Positions 25,866-34,309 are shown, counted from the stretch's first letter. The stretch is 64,000 nt of DNA from Streptomyces sp. CB02009 (GCF_001905825.1 NZ_LIVV01000002.1:250440-314439), one strand, 5' to 3'. Translations and numbers: made by a program. The notes: a model not told the origin generated them from the sequence alone.

Positions 25866-26869
25866 GGCCGGGCCCCGCCCTCGCCCAGCTTGGCGAGCAG
25901 CCCCGTCAGGACATCGGGCGAGAGCGTCAGATGCTCGATGCGGGGCAGGTTCTCGGCGGCGCGGGACACGGCGAGGGCGTGCAGGGTGGCGGGTTCCACC
26001 TCGGCGTGCGCCCGCAGCCACGAGGACTGCGCTCCGGCGCGCGCCTGCCCGACCTCGCGCGCCGCCTCGGCCTCGGCCCGCGCGAGGCGGACCTTCCGCA
26101 CGGCCTCGGCCTCGGCCCGTACGGCGTCGGCCGCGGCGTTCTCCTCGGCCTCGCGGCGGGCGTTGGTGCCGCGCTGCTCGACGAGCCGCTCCTCCTGGCG
26201 GGCGAGCTCGATCTTGCTCGCCAGTTCGTTCTCCGCGATGGCGCGCTCGCGCTCGACGGCGACCGCGCGTCGCTCGTAGGTGGCCCGGTCGGCCTCCTGC
26301 TGGATCTGCTCGCGGGCGGGGGTGCGCAGGGCTCGCTCGACCTCGGGTTCGGGGCGGATCGCGACCACCCGGACGGCGACGACCTCGATGCCGGTGGACG
26401 GCAGGCGCGGCTCGGCCGCGAGTCCGGCGGTGACGCGGTCCCGTACCGCCGCCACGCCGTCGACGAGGGCCTCGGCCAGCGAGGTGCGGGCGAGGACGTC
26501 GAGGGCGTGCTGCTGGGCGGTCTCGGTGAGGAGGGTGGCGATCTGCTCCAGCGGGGTGCCGCGCCACGCGCCCGTGTCGGGGTCGATGGAGAAGTCGAGC
26601 CGGGTGGCGGCGGCCGCCGGATCGCCGATCCGGTACGTGACGGTGGATTGGACGCTGACGTCCTGGAAGTCGGCGGTCCGGGCGTGGAAGGCCATGGCCA
26701 GTTCGCGGTCGTTGACCGGGACCTCGGAGAGGGCGGCGGTGAGCGGGCGGAACCAGAAGCTCAGGCCCTCGCCGTCGTGCACCAGCGTGCCGCGGCGCTG
26801 GTGGCGGATGTGCGCGGTGGGCGCGGAGCGCAGATGGCGCCAGCCGGCCCGCCGGGTGATGTCGGCCAT
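25862..26869 (-). CDS. SPFH/Band-7 domain protein
   Basis: This 335-residue protein has an N-terminal Band-7/SPFH domain (about 15-190) with the DRELAMAFHARTADFQDVSV strand region and ALVDGVAAVRDRVTAGLA helix. A long charged coiled coil (about 190-290, rich in E, A and R) follows, and a short globular end carries LPRIEHLTLSPDVLTGLLAKL. Unlike flotillins it has no clear N-terminal membrane anchor. Such proteins form oligomeric scaffolds. It is the first gene of an operon with the NAD-kinase-like gene. Upstream are two identical-class palindromes and a hairpin that overlaps the probable ribosome site, suggesting tight control. Confidence 0.88.
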   Translation of the reverse strand: MADITRRAGWRHLRSAPTAHIRHQRRGTLVHDGEGLSFWFRPLTAALSEVPVNDRELAMAFHARTADFQDVSVQSTVTYRIGDPAAAATRLDFSIDPDTGAWRGTPLEQIATLLTETAQQHALDVLARTSLAEALVDGVAAVRDRVTAGLAAEPRLPSTGIEVVAVRVVAIRPEPEVERALRTPAREQIQQEADRATYERRAVAVERERAIAENELASKIELARQEERLVEQRGTNARREAEENAAADAVRAEAEAVRKVRLARAEAEAAREVGQARAGAQSSWLRAHAEVEPATLHALAVSRAAENLPRIEHLTLSPDVLTGLLAKLGEGGARP

Positions 26870-26873
26870 GAAG

Positions 26874-26910
26874 AAACCCCCTTGTCGTCATGTTGACGAT
26901 AGGGGGGTTT
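26874..26910 (-). promoter_or_regulatory. Hairpin overlapping SPFH ribosome-binding site
   Basis: On the coding strand an AAACCCCC arm and a GGGGGTTT arm flank a TATCGTCA-centred palindrome, giving an almost continuous inverted repeat of 37 nt. It ends four bases before the SPFH start codon. The only Shine-Dalgarno-like sequence, AAGGGGG, is inside the downstream arm, so the folded leader would hide it. Control of translation is an inference. Confidence 0.6.
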
Positions 26911-26933
26911 CCCGGTTGTCGTCAAGATGACGA
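26885..26933. promoter_or_regulatory. Two matching 15-bp operator palindromes
   Basis: TCGTCATGTTGACGA (26885-26899) and TCGTCAAGATGACGA (26919-26933) share perfect six-base arms around a three-base centre and a TTG flank on the left. Their centres are 34 bp apart, close to three helical turns. They lie just upstream of the SPFH gene, and the second covers the stop codon of the preceding transporter gene. This is the expected layout of a dimeric repressor binding twice; the regulator is not identified. Confidence 0.75.
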
Positions 26934-28235
26934 ATTCAAGGGCGTCCGCAAGGGTGCGTCCGGCTCGGCTGTGGCCGGATCGGGTCGGGTCGAACGGTGC
27001 AGGGGAAGGTCGTCGGCCGTCGACCGGGGGGTGGGGACGGACCGGAGAACGGTCCACCGGGCAGCGGGACGCGCGCGCGTGGAGCCCACGCTTCCGGGCC
27101 CGGAGGCGGCCTGGGGCACGAGGACGGGTGCGGGGGTCGGTGTGGGGGCGGAGACGGGTACGGGTTCGGGTGCGTGCTTCGCCGCTGTCGTCGGCTCGGG
27201 CGTCGAATCCTGCGCGGACGCAGGCGCCGTCAGCGTCACCGCCGCCGGCGCTGCCACGACCACCGCCGCGGGCGCTGCCACCTCCACCGCCACCGTCTCG
27301 GGCATCGCCACCGTGTCGGGCCGACCCACCGCCACCGGAACGACCTCCGGCTGCGCGGTCGGGGCCGCGTCCGGGGAGCCCCCCTTCGTCAGCAGCACCA
27401 CGCCCCGCGCCGCGACCAGCGACGCGCCGGCCGCGACCAGCCAGCCCCACGCGCCCGCGCGGAACGTCTCGCCGAGCAGTGCCACGCCGATGATCGCGGC
27501 GGCGGCCGGGTTGGAGAGGTTGACCACGGCGAGCGGGGCCGCGAGGCCGCCCCGGTACGCGGCCTGGGAGAGCAGCAGGCCGCCCGTCGCGAAGCCCGAG
27601 ATCAGCACCGCGAGGAGCGCGGTCTGCCACCAGGCCGGCTTGCCGCCCGGGAGTTCGAGCGCGAACGCGGCCGTCAGCGTCTGGGTGAGCGCGGAGGCCA
27701 CGCCCGAGGCGATCCCGGAGGCCGTGGCGTGCCCGAGTCCACGCGGCGCGTGCCCCTTCGCCGAGCGCCGGCCCGAGGCGAGCGCGGCGATCAGGAGGAC
27801 CGTCGCCGCGGCGACGACCAGGGACTCGCGCAGGCTCAGCGCCTCGCCCGGCTCGGTGGGGCCGGTCACCGCGACCAGCCCGACGAGACCCGCCAGGGTC
27901 CACAGCGCCCCGCGCCACTCGGTGCGCGTCACCCGGCGCCGCGCCGCGTACGCGCCCAGCGGCAGCGCCGCCACCAGGGTCAGCGCGCCGAGCGGCTGGA
28001 CCAGGGTCAGCGGCCCGTAGTGCAGGGCGGCCACGTGGGCGAGGGCTCCGGCGGCGTTGAGCCCGACCGCCGACCACCACTGCCCGCGGGCGAGCAGGGC
28101 ACGGAGCGCCCCGCGTCCGTCCTGGACGGGGGAGGCGGCGGCGAGCCTCGACTGGGCGACGGCGGCGAGCGCGTACCCGGCGGCGGAGACGAGCGAGAGG
28201 AGCACCGCCACGACGGTGCCGGTGGCGGGGTTCAT
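26922..28235 (-). CDS. DMT/EamA-superfamily transporter with long disordered tail
   Basis: This 437-residue protein has about ten hydrophobic helices in the first 300 residues, arranged as two five-helix repeats typical of DMT transporters (ALHYGPLTLVQPLGALTL in the first, GGLAAPLAVVNLSNPAAAAI in the second). The last 135 residues are rich in Ala, Pro, Val and Thr and look disordered, which is unusual for the family. The substrate is unknown. The ATG overlaps the PAP2 stop (ATGA), so the two are translationally coupled. The stop codon lies inside an operator palindrome of the following SPFH operon. Confidence 0.85.
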   Translation of the reverse strand: MNPATGTVVAVLLSLVSAAGYALAAVAQSRLAAASPVQDGRGALRALLARGQWWSAVGLNAAGALAHVAALHYGPLTLVQPLGALTLVAALPLGAYAARRRVTRTEWRGALWTLAGLVGLVAVTGPTEPGEALSLRESLVVAAATVLLIAALASGRRSAKGHAPRGLGHATASGIASGVASALTQTLTAAFALELPGGKPAWWQTALLAVLISGFATGGLLLSQAAYRGGLAAPLAVVNLSNPAAAAIIGVALLGETFRAGAWGWLVAAGASLVAARGVVLLTKGGSPDAAPTAQPEVVPVAVGRPDTVAMPETVAVEVAAPAAVVVAAPAAVTLTAPASAQDSTPEPTTAAKHAPEPVPVSAPTPTPAPVLVPQAASGPGSVGSTRARPAARWTVLRSVPTPRSTADDLPLHRSTRPDPATAEPDAPLRTPLNSSS

Positions 28236-29125
28236 CGGAGTGCTCCGACCGGGAGAGGGGTCGCACCGGTCTGACGCGGTACGGGTGGGGGCGCCGTCCG
28301 GCGGCCGGGGGCGCGCACGGCGAGCAGGGCGAGACCGAGCAGCGCGGCGGCGGCGAGCGCGTCGAACCAGTAGTGGTTGGCGGTGCCGACGATGACGAGC
28401 AGGGTGAACAGCGGGTGTAGCAGCCACAGGACCCGCCAGCGGGACCGGGTGGCGGCGATGAGTCCGATCGCGACCATCAGGGCCCAGCCGAAGTGCAGCG
28501 AGGGCATGGCCGCGAACTGGTTGGCCATCGAGTCGGTCTCCGGCGTCGCCCCGTACACCGAGGGGCCGTAGACCCGCGCGGTGTCGACGAGCCCGCTCGC
28601 GGCGAGCATCCGCGGCGGCGCGAGCGGCATCAGGAGGTGCAGCGCGAGGGCGGCACCGGTGAGGAGCGCGAGGACACGGCGCGACCACACGTAGTGGGCG
28701 GGGCGGCGCAGGTACAGCCAGACGAGGAAGGCGATGGTCGCCGGGAAGTGCACGGCCGCGTAGTAGGTGTTCGCGGCACGGATCAGCGGTTCGCCGTGCA
28801 GGAGCAGCTGCTGGATCGTTCCCTCGCCCGGCAGGTGGATCGCGCGCTCGGCGTCCCAGACGCGGTCGGCGTTCCGGAAGGCGCGGGACTCGTGGCCGTT
28901 GGCGAAGAGCCGGCCGAACTTGTAGACGAGGAAGAGCGCGGTGACGAGCGCGAGCTCGCGGAGCAGCGGCGGTCTGGCCGACGCGCCGCCGTCCCCCTCG
29001 CCGCTTCCGTGCTCGTCGAGCCCGGAGGGCGCGGAGTGTGCGGGGGGCGCGGGCGGTGCGGGGGTAGGCGTCAGTCCCGACCCGGCAGGACGTGGTCCTG
29101 GTATCCCGCGTATCCCGGCAGCCAT
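28232..29125 (-). CDS. PAP2-superfamily membrane phosphatase
   Basis: This 297-residue protein has a proline-rich cytoplasmic N-terminus (about 50 residues) and then about six membrane helices. The PAP2_3/AUR1-like motifs are present: AAMPSLHFGW (with the catalytic-motif His) and GTANHYWFD (His plus Asp). Family members act on phospholipid or isoprenoid phosphates; in actinobacteria the substrate is often unclear. AGAGGG lies upstream of the ATG. It is the first gene of an operon with the DMT transporter and divergent from the TetR regulator gene, with a long palindrome in the 150-bp gap. Confidence 0.88.
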   Translation of the reverse strand: MAAGIRGIPGPRPAGSGLTPTPAPPAPPAHSAPSGLDEHGSGEGDGGASARPPLLRELALVTALFLVYKFGRLFANGHESRAFRNADRVWDAERAIHLPGEGTIQQLLLHGEPLIRAANTYYAAVHFPATIAFLVWLYLRRPAHYVWSRRVLALLTGAALALHLLMPLAPPRMLAASGLVDTARVYGPSVYGATPETDSMANQFAAMPSLHFGWALMVAIGLIAATRSRWRVLWLLHPLFTLLVIVGTANHYWFDALAAAALLGLALLAVRAPGRRTAPPPVPRQTGATPLPVGALR

Positions 29126-29186
29126 CGCGCGGCCCTCTAATCAGTCAAATCGCCAACAAACGGAGTGAGCCTAGATCCGATTTCAT

Positions 29187-29220
29187 CGAGACGCAAGCGT
29201 ATCGATACGTTTGCGTCTCG
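29187..29220. promoter_or_regulatory. 34-bp palindromic operator, TetR regulator
   Basis: The left half CGAGACGCAAGCGTATC is the reverse complement of the right half GATACGTTTGCGTCTCG except for one base. It is centred on ATCGAT between the divergent PAP2 and TetR-family genes. Length, symmetry and position fit the binding site of the adjacent TetR protein, controlling itself and probably the PAP2-DMT operon. Confidence 0.85.
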
Positions 29221-29275
29221 ATTGTGCACCCCCTACTCTCGTATGTGCAGAGACAGAGGTGTCCGGGAGGGATCG

Positions 29276-29962
29276 ATGTCCACGTCCGCGTCCATGTCAG
29301 CGTCCGGATCAGCGTCCATGTCGGCGTCCACGTCGGGGCCGGCGTCCACGTCGGGGCCGGCGTCCGCGGAGGCCGCCACCGCGGCGGCCCGCCGCAGCAA
29401 GATCACGCCGGAGCGCGAGACGGAGCTGTACGACGCCGTGCTCTGCCTCCTGCGCGAGGGCGGATACGACTCGGTGACCATGGAGGGCGTCGCGGCCCGC
29501 ACCAAGTGCGGCAAGGCCACCCTCTACCGGCAGTGGGGCACGAAGCCGCAGCTCGTCACGGCCGCGCTCGCCCAGCGCCGGTGCACCGTCTTCACCGGCA
29601 TCGACACCGGCAGCCTCGCGGGCGACCTGCGCGAGGCGGGCCGGATCGCCGCCTCCCACCGGGAGCGCGACGCCGAACTCATGGAAGCCGTCGCCCAGGC
29701 CTTCATCCAGCACCCCGACCTGCGCGCCGCACTGCGGGAGACCGTCATCGCCCCCGAGGTCGCGGCCATCGACGCGGTCGTGGCGCGTGCGGTCGAGCGG
29801 GGCGAGGTCGACGCGGACAACCCGGCGATCGGCTTCGTCGCCCCCTGCTTCCTGGGCATGCTCCGCATCGAGCGGCTCTTCGAGGACCGCTTCACGGACG
29901 TGTCGACCATGCGGACCTTCGTCGACGCCGTCCTCCTTCCGGCGCTGCGCGTCGAGGGGTGA
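29276..29962 (+). CDS. TetR/AcrR-family transcriptional regulator
   Basis: This 228-residue protein starts with about 35 residues of Ser/Ala/Gly/Thr low complexity, partly encoded by an 18-bp tandem repeat. A TetR DNA-binding domain follows, with the helix-turn-helix SVTMEGVAARTKCGKATLYR at about 67-86 and QWGTKPQLVTAAL after it. The C-terminal ligand domain has the TetR_C pattern RETVIAPEVAAIDAVVARAV. GGGAGG lies seven bases before the ATG at 29276; longer starts lack a ribosome site and would run into the operator. It probably represses its own gene and the divergent PAP2-DMT operon through the 34-bp palindrome. Confidence 0.93.
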   Translation: MSTSASMSASGSASMSASTSGPASTSGPASAEAATAAARRSKITPERETELYDAVLCLLREGGYDSVTMEGVAARTKCGKATLYRQWGTKPQLVTAALAQRRCTVFTGIDTGSLAGDLREAGRIAASHRERDAELMEAVAQAFIQHPDLRAALRETVIAPEVAAIDAVVARAVERGEVDADNPAIGFVAPCFLGMLRIERLFEDRFTDVSTMRTFVDAVLLPALRVEG

Positions 29963-29991
29963 GGCGCGGGCCGGTTTGCCAGGCTGGAACC

Positions 29992-30408
29992 ATGCCCGCA
30001 CACCCCACGGAGCCCGGAGAGCCCGCCCGGCCCGCCTCGCCCGCCCCTTCTGTCCGCGTCCGCCGGATCTACGAGACACCTTCGCCGGACGACGGCGTAC
30101 GGGTCCTCGTCGACCGGCTCTGGCCGCGCGGACTCGCCAAGACCGACGCCCGTATCGACGAATGGCCGAAAGCCCTCACGCCGTCGACGGAACTCCGCCG
30201 CTGGTACCACGGACCCGAGGGCGAGTACGAGGAGTTCCGCAGGCGCTACGAGGCCGAACTCGAGGCCCCCGACGCGGCGGCGGCCCTCGACCGCCTGAGG
30301 GGGATCGCGGCGAAGGAGACGGTCACCCTCCTCACGGCTGCCAAGGACCCCTCGGCGAGCCACACGTCGGTCCTGCTGCGGGCACTCGACCCGGGGGCGG
30401 AGGCGTAG
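29992..30408 (+). CDS. DUF488 family protein
   Basis: This 138-residue protein has a short Pro-rich N-terminus followed by the compact DUF488 domain. Its hallmarks are RIYETPSPDDGVRVLVDRLWPRG, the EWPKALTPSTELRRWY stretch and the ending VTLLTAAKDP. The biochemical function is unknown. It follows the TetR gene by 29 bp on the same strand without a strong ribosome site and may be expressed from the same transcript. Confidence 0.9.
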   Translation: MPAHPTEPGEPARPASPAPSVRVRRIYETPSPDDGVRVLVDRLWPRGLAKTDARIDEWPKALTPSTELRRWYHGPEGEYEEFRRRYEAELEAPDAAAALDRLRGIAAKETVTLLTAAKDPSASHTSVLLRALDPGAEA

Positions 30409-30484
30409 GGCTCAGGACGGCGCGGGCGTGAGGACGGGCGCCGTCCTCAGGGCGACGAGCGCACCCTCCACGACGGGGCCGACC

Positions 30485-31123
30485 TCAGGGCCGGTCCGGC
30501 CTCAGCCGGGGCGCCTCGGCCGCCGCGTCGACGACGACGGGCCCGACGGGAACGCGCCCGACGGGAACGCGCTCGACGGCGGTGCGGCCGACGGCGGCCG
30601 CCGGGCGGGTGACTCCGGCCGTGTCCGCTCCCTCGGCCGCTCCCTCGGTCACTGCCTCGACCTCTCCGCCCTCGCCGGCGCGCTCGGCCAACTCCCGCGC
30701 CCACGCCACGAGTCCGACGGCGTCGATGCCATACGCCGCGGCCGCCGTGCTCCCCGGCCCGCCCGCCAGGCGGTCGGCGCCGCGGCGCAGCAGCCGCGCA
30801 CCGCCCGCCGTGTTGCCGCGAGCGGCGTGCGTCAGGCCCACGGCGAGCTGCGCGAGGCCCTGCCACAGGTCGCGCTCGGACCCGGGGCCGGACTTCCAGG
30901 CGTCCTCGAAGACCTCGTGCGCGTGGAAGGGCATTCCCGCGTCCAGCAGCCGCTGCGCCTCGCGCAGGGTCTCGTCGGGAGCGCGGACGACACCCTCGGG
31001 CTGCCGGGGCACTCCCTCGGCACCGTACGGCAGCGGCCGGCCGAGCCCGTCGCGGGGACGCGCGCTGCGGGCCCGCCCCTCCTCGTCGCGATCCCTGCCG
31101 CGGTCCCTCGCTGTCCGGTTCAC
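30485..31123 (-). CDS. DUF309 domain protein with extended C-terminal tail
   Basis: This 212-residue protein contains the DUF309 helical domain (about 50-130), with the signature LLDAGMPFHAHEVFEDAWK and LWQGLAQLAVGLTHAARGN. The function is unknown; the conserved His and Glu could bind a metal or ligand. The GTG start gives a basic N-terminus (RTARDRGRDRDEEGRARSA), then GRPLPYGAEGV, which is the usual beginning of streptomycete members. The last 70 residues are Val/Ala/Pro-rich low complexity and diverge from the family. It converges with the DUF488 gene and is divergent from the large ATPase gene. Confidence 0.85.
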   Translation of the reverse strand: MNRTARDRGRDRDEEGRARSARPRDGLGRPLPYGAEGVPRQPEGVVRAPDETLREAQRLLDAGMPFHAHEVFEDAWKSGPGSERDLWQGLAQLAVGLTHAARGNTAGGARLLRRGADRLAGGPGSTAAAAYGIDAVGLVAWARELAERAGEGGEVEAVTEGAAEGADTAGVTRPAAAVGRTAVERVPVGRVPVGPVVVDAAAEAPRLRPDRP

Positions 31124-31245
31124 CCGTCCATTGTCGCCCCCGGGACGATCGGGACCGCTAGGCTCGACGGTCCACCGCACACCGGGCCGCGTGGGTCGCG
31201 CGGGCCGGTCACGGCAGCAGCTCTTGTGGGGAGAGTGGGTCACCG

Positions 31246-34062
31246 GTGCCGTCGGATCCTGAACAGTCCTTGCCCGTACGGTCGTCGGGAGCGCCTTCGA
31301 AAGCGGGTGGCGCGCCTGAGAAGCCCGGCGCGGACCCGGTGCGAGGGGGTCTCCTCCTCGAACGCGGCCCGGAACTCGCCGCGGCCGCCCGCGCGGTCGA
31401 GGGCCTCGTCGCGGAACCCGCCCGCGGCGGGTGCGTCCTCGTCTACCGGGGAGAGGCGGGCAGGGGGAAGACCGCGCTCCTCGCCGAGATCGGCCGCATC
31501 GCCGGGGACCGGTGCACCGTCCTGACGGCCCGAGGCGACGAGACGCACACCTCCGTCCCGTTCCACGTCACGCGCCAACTGCTCCAACCCGCAGTGGAGG
31601 CGAGGGAACTCCTGCCGGCGCCGGACGGCCGGGGCGCGGAGGCGGTCGGCCGGATCGCCCCCGCGCTGGGCCTCGCACCGCCGCCTCCGCCCCCGGCCGC
31701 ACCCGCCGACCCGCAGGTCGTACGGGGCGGACTCGTCCGGCTCCTGGACTGCCTGGCCGCACGGCTGCAGGACCGGCCGCCCGTGCTGCTCGTCGACGAC
31801 GCCCAGTGGGCCGACGCGGAATCCCTGGCCTGGCTCGACGCGTACACCCGGACCCGGAACGGCGGGGGCCTCCCCGTCCTGGTCGTCCTCGCCCACCGCC
31901 CGCCGCCACCCGAGCCCCACGCGCCCGGCGCACCCGCCACCCTGGCGGCGCTCGGCCACCGCGCATTCCTGACCCTGGGCCTGGACGCCCTGACGCCGGA
32001 GGCCACCGCCGCACTGGCGCGCGACGCACTCGGCGGGCACGCCGACGAACCGTTCTGCCACGCACTGTGGACGGTGACGTCGGGGAACGCGTACGAGACG
32101 GTCGAACTGCTCGCCAAGGCCCGCGAGCGGGAGGTCGACCCCGTGGCAGGATCCGTCGCCCTGCTCCGCGAGCTGGGGACGGGCGCGCGCGGCGGGGGCC
32201 TCGTCGCCCGCCTCCAGGCGCTCGGCGCCGGACCGACGCGCCTGGCGAGGGCGATCGCCGTGCTCGGCCCGGACAGCACGCCGCGACTCCTGAGGGCGCT
32301 CACGGGGATGGCGGGAACCGAGCTGGCGGCGCACACGGACCGCCTCCGCCGGGCGAGGATCGTGACGGCGCCCGATACGCCGGCGACACCGGCCCCCTCC
32401 GCACACGCCGACGCCACACCCACGACCGCCACGCCGTCGGCGCCTCCCGCCCCGGCGGGTCCGCTGGAATTCACGCATCCGCTGATCGCGACGGCCGTGT
32501 ACGGATCGGTGCCCGCAGCGACACGGTCCGCCCTGCACGGGCGCGCCGCACGGGCGCTGGCCGAGGCGGGACACGGTCCGGCCGCCGCCGCCCGGCACCT
32601 CCTCGACGTCCAGCCGGCGGACGACGAGGACGCCGTCCGCCTGCTGCGGGCCGGCGCCGCCGAGCACCTGGCCGTCGGAGCCCCCGACGCGGCCCGCCGC
32701 TGCCTGGACCGGGCCCTCGCCGAGCCGCCGGGCCCCGAGACGTACGCCGTCGTCCTCTACGAGCTCGGCTGCGCGTCGCTGCTCACCGCGCCGGCCGCGA
32801 CCGTCCGGCACCTCCGCTCGGCGCTCGACCTGCCCGGCCTGGACGACACGCTCCGCGTCGACGCCACCTACCGGCTCGCCCAGGTCCTCGCCCACAGCAA
32901 CCAGCTCGGGGAGGCGGCGCGGACCGTCGAGGCCGAGGCGGTCCGCACCCCGCCCGGCACCGGCCGACGGCGCCTCCAGGCCGCGCACTTCATGTACGAG
33001 GGGTTCCAGGCCGCGGAGGAGGACGGCCCGGGCCGCTCGCGTCGCCTCGCCGAGCTCACCGGGCGCCTCACCGGGGCGGACAACCCGGAACGCGCCCTGC
33101 TCGCCGTCCGCGCCTTCGACGCGATGCTCAGGGGCGAACCGGCGGCCGAGGTCGTACGACTCTGCGACAGCGCCCTCGTCGACGGCGCACCGGCCAGGGG
33201 GCTCGGCTGGACCGACACCACCTGGGGTTTCGAGATCCCGGCGCTCACCGGCATCGCGTACGCGTTCGCCGACCGGCCCGACCGGGCGCGGGCCCTGTTC
33301 GGCGAGGCGGTGCGGGCCTTCGAGATCTCCGGCTGGAACGGCGCCCACCTGGCCTTCGCCCACACCCTCCTGGGCCTGGCCCACCGCAGGCGCGGAGACC
33401 TGCCCAGGGCGCAGCACCACCTGGAGGAGGGACTCCGCCTGGCGGACCGGGTGGGCCGCGGGCTCCCCGTCCACTGGGACACGGCCTGCCTCCTGGTCGA
33501 CACGCTGCTCGCCCGGGGCCGTACCGCCGAGGCCAGGGAGGTCGCCGACCGCTACGCCTTCGGCCCGCCCTGGCCGGGAGCGATCGTGCTGCCCGACGGC
33601 CCGAGCGTCCTCGGCCGCCTCCTGCTGGCCGAGGGCCGGCACGAGGAGGCGGCCCACACCCTGGAGGCGGCGGCCGAGGCGCTGACCGCCCGCGGCCGCC
33701 ACCACGTGCTCTGGGCACCCTGGCCCTTCGACCTCGCGCGGGCCCTCGCGACGACGGACCCGGACCGCGCGGCCCGCGTCGCCACCGAGGCCCGCGCCCA
33801 CGCGGAACGCCTCGGCACCCCCACCGCCCGCGGCGAAGCCCTCCGCTGCCTGGCCCTCTTCGCCACCCCCGCCGAGTCCCGCCGCCTCCTCACCCGCGCC
33901 GTCGCGCACCTGGCGGAGTCCCCCTCCCGCTACGAGGAGTCCCGAGCCCGCCTGGACCTCGCCCACGCGACGGGCTCGGCCACCGCCCTCGCCGAGGCAA
34001 CGGCCCTGGCCACCACCTGCGGCGCGGTGACAGCCCGTGCGTCAACCCACCCTCCGGAGTGA
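31246..34062 (+). CDS. LAL-like AAA ATPase lacking the LuxR DNA-binding domain
   Basis: This 938-residue protein has the N-terminal ATPase of LAL regulators: LERGPELAAAARAVEGL, P-loop YRGEAGRGKTALL (K75) and Walker B VLLVDDAQWAD near 180-190. A long helical repeat region follows (LAEPPGPETYAVVLYELGCA, FDLARALATTDPDRAARVA). LAL proteins normally end with a LuxR helix-turn-helix; here the chain stops at THPPE after the repeats, and a tRNA gene begins 53 bp later. No HTH is found in another frame, so this is a true HTH-less form rather than a frameshift. The GTG start lies after GGGGAGAG. The function is unknown; it could titrate or modulate other regulators. Confidence 0.85.
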   Translation: MPSDPEQSLPVRSSGAPSKAGGAPEKPGADPVRGGLLLERGPELAAAARAVEGLVAEPARGGCVLVYRGEAGRGKTALLAEIGRIAGDRCTVLTARGDETHTSVPFHVTRQLLQPAVEARELLPAPDGRGAEAVGRIAPALGLAPPPPPPAAPADPQVVRGGLVRLLDCLAARLQDRPPVLLVDDAQWADAESLAWLDAYTRTRNGGGLPVLVVLAHRPPPPEPHAPGAPATLAALGHRAFLTLGLDALTPEATAALARDALGGHADEPFCHALWTVTSGNAYETVELLAKAREREVDPVAGSVALLRELGTGARGGGLVARLQALGAGPTRLARAIAVLGPDSTPRLLRALTGMAGTELAAHTDRLRRARIVTAPDTPATPAPSAHADATPTTATPSAPPAPAGPLEFTHPLIATAVYGSVPAATRSALHGRAARALAEAGHGPAAAARHLLDVQPADDEDAVRLLRAGAAEHLAVGAPDAARRCLDRALAEPPGPETYAVVLYELGCASLLTAPAATVRHLRSALDLPGLDDTLRVDATYRLAQVLAHSNQLGEAARTVEAEAVRTPPGTGRRRLQAAHFMYEGFQAAEEDGPGRSRRLAELTGRLTGADNPERALLAVRAFDAMLRGEPAAEVVRLCDSALVDGAPARGLGWTDTTWGFEIPALTGIAYAFADRPDRARALFGEAVRAFEISGWNGAHLAFAHTLLGLAHRRRGDLPRAQHHLEEGLRLADRVGRGLPVHWDTACLLVDTLLARGRTAEAREVADRYAFGPPWPGAIVLPDGPSVLGRLLLAEGRHEEAAHTLEAAAEALTARGRHHVLWAPWPFDLARALATTDPDRAARVATEARAHAERLGTPTARGEALRCLALFATPAESRRLLTRAVAHLAESPSRYEESRARLDLAHATGSATALAEATALATTCGAVTARASTHPPE

Positions 34063-34115
34063 GGTAGTGTTTTCCCTGCACGCCGACGCGGGGGAAACCC
34101 CACGAGGACGAGCAC

Positions 34116-34189
<74 letters not shown>

Positions 34190-34204
34190 CTCGAAAGAGT
34201 CGCA

Positions 34205-34246
34205 GGTCAGAGGTCGTTTCAGAGCAATCTGAAGCGGCCTCTGACC
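34205..34246 (+). terminator. Long hairpin after tRNA-Pro
   Basis: GGTCAGAGG-T-CGTTTCAGA pairs with TCTGAAGCG-G-CCTCTGACC across a GCAA loop, giving 18 paired positions with one internal mismatch and one G-T pair. It begins 15 bp after the tRNA. There is no following T-run, as is usual in streptomycetes. It probably ends tRNA transcription. Confidence 0.75.
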
Positions 34247-34309
34247 CGTTTCCGGGGACTACGTGGGGCCCAACTCGTGTCGACCGCGCCGGCGGGCGAC
34301 GACCGAGGT

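Noticed and set aside
31240..33966. Long minus-strand frame opposite the LAL-like ATPase
   Set aside because: No domains and atypical composition; the plus-strand frame has Walker motifs.
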